Below are positions 56,706 to 64,000 of a DNA stretch of 64,000 nt, in pieces; positions within the stretch are counted from its first letter, which is position 1; every line of letters starts with the position of its first letter. The notes beneath the pieces are model-generated. The model saw nothing but the letters and a program-made list of their open reading frames with translations, was not told the origin of the DNA and did no database searches. The DNA is from Elymus sibiricus. Its lineage: Eukaryota; Streptophyta; Magnoliopsida; Poales; Poaceae. Where the stretch lies: NCBI GenBank assembly GCA_039707655.1, contig CM077676.1, forward strand, positions 185,872,936 to 185,936,935. Reading direction: 5' to 3'. The translations under genes were made by a program, and so were the position numbers.

Positions 56706-59700
56706 TTAAGCGGCGCCCGCGTTGGCTCCGGTCGGTGCCGGCTCGGCTGAGGTGGAGGCGGCCGCCGGGTCGGGCCCAGAGCACTCTGCCCTCTCGGTCG
56801 TGGCGTCGTCGTCCGGGTCGGCCTCGTCGTCGGCGTAGGCCCCCGTCTCGGCCGAGCTGCCGTCCAGGTCATTGAGCAGCAGGCCGAACTCGTCGGCAGG
56901 GAGCTCCTCACCGTCTTCCGTCCGCTCCAGGACGAACTCGTCGTGCAGGGCGAACGAGGCCAGGTAGCTGGCCCGCCCTGCGATCCGCTGCGCCCGTGCC
57001 GCCAAGTCATCCTCAGCGCCGGCCCGCTGTGCCGCCAGCCGGTCGAGGTCCAGGCCCGGATACCAAGACACGACGAAGCGCAGCGCCGTCTCCGTGCCGG
57101 CCCGGGCCGTGGAGGCCCTCCACGCGCCGAGTCGCTCCACGCCGGCTTCCAGCCACCGCGTCAGCCGGGTGACGCCGTTCGGCACCACCGCACTCGGCCA
57201 GAGGCTCCGCGCCTTGCCCAGCCCGGCATCGAACAAACGGCGCATGTGCCCCTTGACGGCTCCGAGACGGGCCTCACCGGGAAGGACGATCTCCGAGAGG
57301 GTCCAGGCGGCGTAAACGTCAATCTCCTCCCCTGCCGCGCACTGGTCCGACCGATGGGCGTACACGGCCGCATCAGCCGCCTCCTGCGTCTCGGGGAAGA
57401 CTCCTGCCATGGAAGGAAACAAGTTAGCTAGAAGAAAACAACTTGCCGGCTCGGCCAGCCGAACCGAAGAAAAGATGGCACTCACGGGCGAAGGCCTCAT
57501 CGAGGTGCTGCGCCTCGCTCAGCATCCCGTGCTCCCGCACGGCCGACGCGCGGGCCTGAGCCTCGAGATCTTTCTCGAGCTGGGCAAATCTCCTGCCAGC
57601 GTCCGCCAGCTCCTCGGCCCCCTTGCCGCGCTCTTCCGCCAGCCGGCCCAGCTCCGCCTGGTGGGCCTCCTCCACCTTGGCCTTCTCGGCCGCCAGCCGG
57701 TCCACCTCGGCCTAGAGCCGGTTGCAGTCGGTGACGGCAAGATCACGCTGCTCGCCGGCTTCGGCAAGCCGGCCTCGGAGGCCCGGCACCTCGGCCGCGT
57801 CAGCTGCGCGACAGGGTTCCCGGTCAGACGCCGGAAGCAAGGACAAGAAGAAAAAGACAAGCTCTAAGATTCGACCCGGCTGCTCCGCAGTCCGGCCAGA
57901 ACCTCGGGGGCTACACCCAGTGGGTGCGCTAGCGCGCCCCCACTGAAGGCATGCAAGATGTACCTTGGACCCGGCGCAGCTCCTCTTCTTTGGCGGCGAG
58001 CTGGGCCTTGGCCTCGCGGAACCGCTCCCGAAGCCGGTTGTACGCGCTGGCCCGCAAGTCGTACAGATGCTGCGCACAGTTAAAAGATAAGAAGAACGCA
58101 AAAAACAAGCTATAAGATTCGACCTGGCTGCTCCGCAGCCGGGCCCGAACCTCGGGGGCTACACCCAGTGGGTGCGCTGGCGCGCCCCCACTGATTCCAT
58201 GACCAAGACAAGAGAAGAGTAAAAACTTACCGCAATCGCCTGCTCCAGCTTCCGCACCCCCTCCTGCACTTCCCGGATGAAGGCCTGCAGGCGCTCGCCC
58301 CGACCACGAAGCTGCGAGCGCAAGGCATCCGCCGCCTCGTCCTCCCGGGTTCGTGGCCCGAACACAACCTCGCCGGAGCTCGCCCACGGCTGCTGCATCG
58401 CGGTCCCGGCGCCGGTTCCGCTTCCACCCGGCCGATCAGGGTTCGCAGCGGCTTGGGGCAGAATGACCACCAAAGCACCGACGTCTCCAACCGCGGCCTC
58501 TGGGGCCGGCGTCGGCCGCGCTTGACCGGACGGTGCGGAGTCCGCCTCGCGCCCCTCTCCGCCGCCGTCACCTCCTCCCGCCGGGTCGGCCCGGGGCGGC
58601 GTGTCCACGACGATGTTCTCATCAACGTCCGACTTGCCGTCTGCCGGCTCCGTCCGCCCCGCCGGCTCGCCCGCTCCATCCGGCTGCGGCTCGATGATCG
58701 TCATCGCCGGCTCCAGGCCCCTCTCCATCTCCGGCCAGGCCGGGTCCGCGGTGATCCTGGCCCGCTTGGTAGAGGCCCTCTCCCATGCTCGGGCCGAGGC
58801 CTCCTCCAACTCATTCTCCGCCTCTGCCCGATCCCGCCAGGCGGCGTGCGCCGCTGCGTCGGGATCCTGGCCGAACTGGCGGGCCGCGAGGTCCTCCTCG
58901 GCGGTCCGGTCCGGCTCGCGGTCGACGGCGCTGCTCCGGGTCTTCCTCCAGACGGCCTCGGCCGCCGCGGCCTCCGCTGCCGCCTGCGCCAGATCAACAG
59001 CCAACCTGTGCGCGGCAAGTTCATCAACACAAAGGCTTAAGCAAGAAACAAGCAAGAGATCGGGAAAGGACAAGAAACACTTACCCAATAACCTTCGGGA
59101 CCTCCCGCCTCGGGCCCTCGGACGGGGCGAGCCGGCGCTTCTTCTTGACGACGGCCCTCTCGCGCGCCGGCCCTGCCGCCGCCGGGCGCTTTGCGGCCGG
59201 CCTCATCTCCACCGCCTCCTTCCCATGCGGCCGGCTGACGGACGCCGCCGCGCGGGCCGGCCCGGCGCCGGCCGCCTTCCGCAGCCGTCTTGGGGGGTCG
59301 ACGCTGCCGTCCTCCCCAACCGAGGGCGCTGCACCGTGGTCACCGGTCAGGCCCTCCTCATCGTCGTCCTGCCAGTCGCAAAGAAGATCCGAGGGCGGAG
59401 ACTTACCCGCATGTCGCGACCCGCCAGCCGCGGCGTCGGCCAGGCGCGCTTCGACTGCCCCCTCCTCCATCTCGGCGCCGGCCTCCTCCATGTCCGACTC
59501 GGGCAAGTCGGCCAGCAGGATCTGGGGATTCGGCCTATCGTGTCTCTGCTGGCTGGCGAACAGCTGCGGCCCTCCCGCGGCGTCAGGACACAAGAATAAC
59601 GTTGAGGCAGCAAAAAATAAAGACCAGGGACTCACCGCCGGCGCCGGGTTCTCCCGGTGATAGGGCTCCTTCCCGAAGCTCCACCCCTCCTCCTTCAACC

Positions 59701-60589
59701 CGGCCTTGGAGATGTAGTTCACCCGCTGGACGATCCCGGCCGGCGGCAGCTCCTTGGTCGACATCTGGGTTAGGTCATGCTGGCCGCTCATGTCGCAGAT
59801 CCGGTGCGCCCGGCGTTGCAGTGGAAGCACCCGGTGGGCGATGAAGGCCGCGATGAGGTCGGCCGGCTTCAGCCCCTCGCGATCCGTCATCTCCCCGACC
59901 CGGCGGCAGATGTTCAGGAGCTCCTGCGGCGGCTTCTTGGGGCAGTAGCCCCAGTTCGGTTTCGTGAGAGGCGGCGCATCGACGAAGGGTGGAAGGTTGA
60001 TGACGTCCACCGCCAGGTCGGTGTTCCGGACGTAGAAGAACGTCGTCTGCCACTTCTTGGCCGAGTCCTCAAGCGGCAGCTTGGGAAACGGCCCGTTCAC
60101 CCGACCGGTGACCACTACGGCCCCGCAATCCGACATCGCGCCAGCCGACGCCCCCTGCTGCTTGAGGAAGAACATTTTCACCCACAGCTCCACAGTCGGC
60201 AGCATGCCGAGATAGCCTTCGCAGAGCGTGGCGAAGCCGGCGACCTACAGCACGGCGTTGGCGCCGAGGTGATGCGGCTGCAACCCGAAGAAGTCGAGGA
60301 AGTTCCGGAAGAAAAGACTCGTGGGGAGGCCGAGCCCGTGCTCGAAGTGAGAGAAGAAGACGACGTGCTCGCCCGTCCGCGGCTGCGGCACCCTCTCTGA
60401 GCCGGGCGCACGCGCGACCAGCGCCTCCGCCGGCGGCAGCCGCTTTGTCCGACGAAGGTAACGCCATTGGGGAGGGTTTTCTGCGGGCACGGAGATGCGG
60501 CGATGGAGAAAAGGAGGAGGAGACAGATGCGCGCTGCGGGCCTCGGGTCGCAGTGCATGGCAGCAGGCGAGAGCGCACGGCGGCAGCAC
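56706..60589 (-). pseudogene. Antisense gene of Tat3: plant 'putative gypsy-type transposase' family, about six exons, broken
   Basis: On the minus strand exons read about 60589-59636, 59563-59085, 59005-58231, 58069-57966, 57803-57486 and 57403-56706, with GT...AG introns. Exon 1 shows the family's G-E-H-V-V-F-F-S-H-F block, then W-G-Y-C-P-K-K-P-P. Exon 2 ends basic (K-K-K-R-R). Exon 3 is acidic and Pro/Ala-rich with helical ends. Exons 4-5 look like coiled coil (R-L-A-E-E-R, E-A-H-Q-A-E-L). Exon 6 corresponds in place to the last Tat1 exon. Breaks: TAG 60245-60247 in exon 1 and TAG 57712-57714 in exon 5. The start is uncertain. The function is unknown; the basic stretch could be a nuclear signal. 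It lies opposite to the retroelement, between integrase and the 3' LTR. Confidence 0.78.
57868..58193. repeat. Pair of 78-bp repeats in two neighbouring introns (57868-57945 and 58116-58193)
   Basis: Both copies run GATTCGACC...CCCCCACTG with only a few differences, and each holds CCTCGGGGGCTACACCC and a palindrome around GTGGGTGCGC. They lie in the third and fourth introns of the antisense gene. Confidence 0.88.
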
Positions 60590-60654
60590 TCAGAGGAGGA
60601 GCAAGGGGCGGGAGTGTGTGCGGGAGCGTTTCCGTCGCACTCCCCCCCCTTCTC

Positions 60655-60661
60655 ATTTATA
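60655..60661 (-). promoter_or_regulatory. Putative TATA box of the Tat3 antisense gene
   Basis: TATAAAT on the minus strand, about 66 bases upstream of the earliest ATG of the conserved frame. Confidence 0.55.
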
Positions 60662-61162
60662 ACCGTGAAGAGGACGTGGGGGAGCGTTTCCGTCGCACTG
60701 CGCCCACGATCCCCACTCCCCCGCACTATGCGCGCGCGTTTTCCGTGCACATTAACTACGCGGGGAAGCGCAACCGCCAAGGGTCGCCGCAGTTAATCCC
60801 TCGCGCGCGGGCCGAGGGTGCGTCGTGGCGGGCCCGGTCCGCAGTCGCGTCCCATCGCACAAGTGGCCTGGCAGGCCTCGCCCGCCGCAGAGCGGCACGT
60901 GGCAGCCCGCCAAGCGGCGGCGGGCGCGAAGCGTCGTACGAAGCAAGATTCAACCGGCAGATGTTTCCATTTCCCGCCCAGGCCGGGGTGCCACGACCCG
61001 GCACCCGGAAGTCGGCGTCCGTCTCCGTCTGGCCGGCTTGCGGACGAACGAGGCCGCACGGCCGGATTCCCGCACTTCGCCGACAAATCGATTCCTCGGG
61101 GGGGTAAGCTGCGAAGGCCCCCCTGCTTGGAGCCGGCGAGCCTTCACAGCTTCGGGGAATAC
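60662..61162. other. GC-rich spacer and polypurine tract before the Tat3 3' LTR
   Basis: No credible frame. CTTCGGGGAATAC touches the LTR and stands where other Tat elements have a G-rich polypurine tract. Confidence 0.6.
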
Positions 61163-62048
61163 TGTCGGGGGGATGATCCCCGGGTAGGCAACGGAGCTCG
61201 AACCCCTTCTCAAAATTCATCGGAGCAAGCCAAGCCCCTTGATCCGGCTAGCTGACTCGCCGGCTCCCCAGCGCGAGCCGGCTCTGCGGGGCGACCCGGC
61301 CCGACCGGCTGGGTCATGCCGGCTGGCCACGAGGGGGCAACCTCTGACGATGAGGCAGGCGTGGCTACAACATCTCCCCCCTTTTTACGCCGGTCCGAGC
61401 GGGTGTGGCTACAGCGCTCCCTGCGCTCCCGCCCGAGGTGGGCAGAGTCAGAGCGGCGCGGTCCTGTAGCATTGGCGCCGCCGGCCGCCCTCTGACGACG
61501 GACAAGACGCGCCACAGTGCCCCGTACCCGGGGTGACGAGAGACAAGACCTGCCACAGTGTCCCACACCCGGCGGGTACGGCGCACCCGGCGGACCCGGC
61601 AACCCGGCGGCCCCCACCACCGGCTTCCGGTCGATGACACCAGGGCCCCGCGCCTTTGTAACCTTACCATTGTACCCCGGGGAGCCGGCCTATAAGACCC
61701 CCCGGGAGGCCTTCGTGCAGAGGGGCTGGTTGGATGATCGTTAGCTGCTTCCTCTTACTCTAGAGATCGCATACGCACACACACACTCGCAGGAGAGGCA
61801 GAACGGCGGCCCAGCCCCTTCTCCCTCCTTCGTTCGAACAGCTCCAGGAGCAACCTTGTAGCCCTTGTGCATCCCATATTTCACTAGGCAGGACTAGGGG
61901 TATTACCTCTCCGGAGGGCCCTGAACCTGGGTACGTCTCGTGTCTCACATCAGCGCGTGCCAACCTCGCCTCCAGAACCCACCGGCGTCCTCACGTAGCC
62001 CCAGCTCTTCAGCCATCTTATGGCATCTGCCGTGAGAATACCACGACA
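61163..62048 (+). repeat. 3' LTR of Tat3 (886 bp)
   Basis: Same length and ends as 49940-50825. TATA box TATAAGA at 61691-61697. Confidence 0.93.
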
Positions 62049-62053
62049 CGCCC
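62049..62053. repeat. Target-site duplication of Tat3, right copy (CGCCC)
   Basis: Exact match to 49935-49939; the Athila-like LTR resumes here. Confidence 0.9.
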
Positions 62054-63315
62054 CCAGGCTTGTGGGCCCCTCGTGGCACATCTTGACCTAGTTCCAAGCC
62101 TATAAATTCTCAAATAATCCCAATATACCAGAGAGCCAGATGAAATAACTTTTCCGCCACCACAAGCTTCTGTTCTTCCGCGATCCCATCTGGAGGCCTT
62201 TTCCGGTACTCTGCCGGAGGGGGAATCGATCACGGAGGGCTTCTACATCAACCTTGCTACCCTTCCGGTGATGTGTGAGTAGTTTACCACAGACCTATGA
62301 GTCCATAGCTAGTAGCTAGATGGTTTCTTCTCTCTCTTTGATCTTCAATACCATGCTCTCCTCGATGTTCTTGGAGTTCTATCTGATGTAATCTTCTTTT
62401 GCGGTGTGTTTGTTGGGATCCGATGAATTGTGGGTTTATGATCAGATTAGTCATGAGAAATATTTGAGTCTTTTCTGAACTTATTTATGAATGATTGTTA
62501 TAACTTTGTATTTCTATCTGATCTATCCGTTTGGTTTGACCAACTAGATTGATTTATCTTGCAATGGGAGAGGTGCTTTGTGATGGGTTCAATCTTACGG
62601 TGCTCTATCCCAGTGAAAAAGTAGGGGACAAGACACGTATTTGTATTGTTGCCATTAAGGATAAAACGATGGGGTTTATTCATATTGCTTGAGTTTACTT
62701 TGTCTACATCGTGTCATCTTGCTTAAGGCGTTACTCCGTTTTCATTAACTTAATACCCTAGATGCATGCTGGATAGCGGTCGATGGGTGGAGTAATAGTA
62801 GTAGATGCAGGAAGGAGTCGGTCTACTTGTCTTGGACGTGATGCCTATATACATGATCATTGCAATGAATCCATCATAACTATGTGCTTTTCTATCAATT
62901 GCCCAACAGTAATTTGTTTACCCACCGTATGCTATGTGTTCGAGATAGAAGCCTCTAGTGAAAACTATGGCCCCTGGGTGCAAGTATTATTTTACTTTCA
63001 TATATAAAATCCAAAAATACCTTGCTACAATTTTATTTCTTTTATTTTACTTTGCAATTTATTTATCTATCTATCACTATCAGAATTAATCCTTGCAAGT
63101 AACCGCCAAGGGGATTGACAACCCTCTTGTTCGCGTTGGGTGCAAGTATTTGCTTTTGTGCGTGTAGGTGCTGCTAACGAGGTTCTGTGTGGTTCTCCTA
63201 CTGGATTGATAACCTTGGTTCTTAACTGAGAGAAATACTTATCTCTACTGTACTGCATCATCCTCTCCTCTTCGAGGAAATCCCAACGCAGCTCACAAGT
63301 AGCAGGAAGAATTTC

Positions 63316-63333
63316 TGGCGCCGTTGCCGGGGA
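63316..63333 (+). promoter_or_regulatory. Primer-binding site of the plus-strand Athila-like element (tRNA-Asp type)
   Basis: TGGCGCCGTTGCCGGGGA, 11 bases after the LTR end. The same spacing is seen in the minus-strand copy, whose LTR end is fixed by its insertion joint. Confidence 0.9.
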
Positions 63334-63527
63334 GACATCACCTTAACCTATCAAGTACCTTTGCACAAACTATCATCTACTTGCTCTTATTTTATTTGCC
63401 TTTTTATTTGCCTTTGCCTCTCATTTTCATATCCACCGCTTCTCTAAAAAATCAAAAAACACAAAAATATTTTATTTTGTTTGGTAGCTATAATTGTGTG
63501 ACTCAATGAAAATAAAAATATAGACTT

Positions 63528-64000
63528 ATGGATCCTCATCCACTTGCTAATCTTTTCAAACAATCCAATTATGATGAACCAATTGCTAGTGAGATGAGTG
63601 CACTTGATTATCTTTATGAAGTTTTGCTTGAAAATCATGAATCTGAAAATTGTGATGAAGTATTAAAAGAAGAAATTTATAAAGTGATTCATGATAGCTC
63701 CTTCAATGAAAAGCATGATTGCAATGATGTTATTATAAATTCTATTAATGTCAATTGTGCTAATGATATGCAAAGCTACAAGCTTGGGGATGATAATTTT
63801 GTCATGTCCACTACTTATTGCAATGATCATGATTGGGGTGATAATGCTTCTGATGATCTTGAAAATTTATTTAAGCCTCATGATGAATATGTCATATATA
63901 ATAATGTTTGCAATAATATTGAAAGTGGGTTTGGAAGGGTGTCAACTTTAGGTAAAAAGAATCCCACATATTTGGAGAGTGTTCAATCTTATGAAATTTT
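63528..64000 (+). CDS. Uncharacterised Asn/Asp-rich protein of the Athila-like element, 3' cut by window end
   Basis: An ATG at 63528 (M-D-P-H-P-L-A-N-L-F) opens a frame with at least 157 codons and no stop to the window end. It is strongly acidic and rich in Asn, Asp, Glu and Tyr, with many D-D, N-N and H-D pairs, and AT-rich in codon use. No Gag, zinc-knuckle or enzyme motif is visible in this part. It is the first frame after the leader, where gag would start. It does not resemble the first protein of the related minus-strand element (40906-41606), although the LTR, primer site and leader do. I do not recognise the family. Confidence 0.6.
   Translation, partial: MDPHPLANLFKQSNYDEPIASEMSALDYLYEVLLENHESENCDEVLKEEIYKVIHDSSFNEKHDCNDVIINSINVNCANDMQSYKLGDDNFVMSTTYCNDHDWGDNASDDLENLFKPHDEYVIYNNVCNNIESGFGRVSTLGKKNPTYLESVQSYEI

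Larger units (their letters stand above)
49940..62048 (+). mobile_element. Tat3: complete but defective Tat-type Gypsy element, 12,109 bp
   Basis: Both LTRs are 886 bp and are flanked by CGCCC. The order is 5' LTR, primer site, gag, protease, reverse transcriptase, truncated RNase H, integrase end, G-rich spacer, antisense gene and 3' LTR. Counting by eye the LTRs differ at about 37 of 886 positions, more than in Tat1. Pol has frame changes, stops and a large deletion, so it cannot move on its own. Confidence 0.94.
49629..63304 (+). repeat. 5' LTR of the plus-strand Athila-like element, split into 49629-49939 and 62049-63304
   Basis: The parts add to about 1562 bp after removing Tat3 and one CGCCC, close to the 1556 bp of the other copy. 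TATA box TATAAATT at 62101-62108, 53 bases right of Tat3, so Tat3 sits just upstream of this promoter. Confidence 0.87.
49629..64000 (+). mobile_element. Athila-like element (Sabrina/WHAM-like LTR), 5' part, split by Tat3
   Basis: A 5' LTR begins TGATACGTCTCCAAC at 49629, breaks at 49939 for Tat3, resumes at 62049 and ends AAGTAGCA at 63304. A tRNA-Asp primer-binding site, a leader and an open frame follow to the window end. The LTR is homologous to those of 24589-43207 in opposite orientation. Confidence 0.88.

Noticed and set aside
58453..59844. Long plus-strand frames up to 332 codons
   Set aside because: They mirror the Ala/Pro/Glu-rich exons of the Tat3 antisense gene; high GC content keeps the opposite strand open.

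Overview
This window looks like intergenic DNA from a large-genome grass, most likely Triticeae (wheat, Aegilops or barley relatives). The basis is the retrotransposon content: long-LTR chromoviruses, Tat-type Gypsy elements with an antisense gene, Athila-type elements primed by tRNA-Asp with LTRs starting TGATACGTCTCC, and a large non-coding LTR element. No cellular host gene, tRNA, rRNA or CRISPR array could be supported. Essentially all 64 kb can be assigned to about ten transposable elements inserted into one another.

Layout, from oldest to youngest layer. A small Tat-type pol remnant (47463-47806, minus strand) is the visible base. On its left it is split by Tat element E (plus strand, visible part 45145-47462). 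E is split by Tat2 (minus, from the left window edge to 45144). Tat2 in turn holds (a) a chromovirus on the plus strand (1-8587, cut by the window edge), (b) a CACTA transposon (10560-23776) that contains the complete element Tat1 (13714-23295, minus), and (c) an Athila-like element (24589-43207, minus) that contains a long-LTR non-coding element (24689-36569, minus). On its right the pol remnant is split by a second Athila-type element (from 47807, minus). That one is split at 49628 by a third, plus-strand Athila-like element (49629 to the window end), whose 5' LTR is split by the complete element Tat3 (49940-62048, plus). Most joints were read at base level from TG...CA LTR ends and target-site duplications: GCGGG for Tat1, CGC for CACTA, TCAAT for the long-LTR element, CGCCC for Tat3, and GGGGA/GGTGA for the Athila-like element.

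Coding content is almost entirely retrotransposon Gag-Pol, all of it broken. The chromovirus polyprotein runs from Gag to a chromodomain but has an in-frame TAG and a changed reverse-transcriptase active site. Tat3 has Gag, protease, reverse transcriptase, a truncated second RNase H and only the end of integrase. Tat1 and the visible Tat2 have Gag and protease, and Tat1 contains no reverse transcriptase or integrase at all. The CACTA element carries a decayed Ulp1-like (C48) peptidase gene and no visible transposase.

The most interesting shared feature is a multi-exon gene lying antisense to the retroelement in Tat1, Tat3 and E, each with its own TATA-like box. It belongs to the plant 'putative gypsy-type transposase' protein family. 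A second item is a pair of Athila-like elements with the same LTR, primer-binding site and leader but unrelated first genes.
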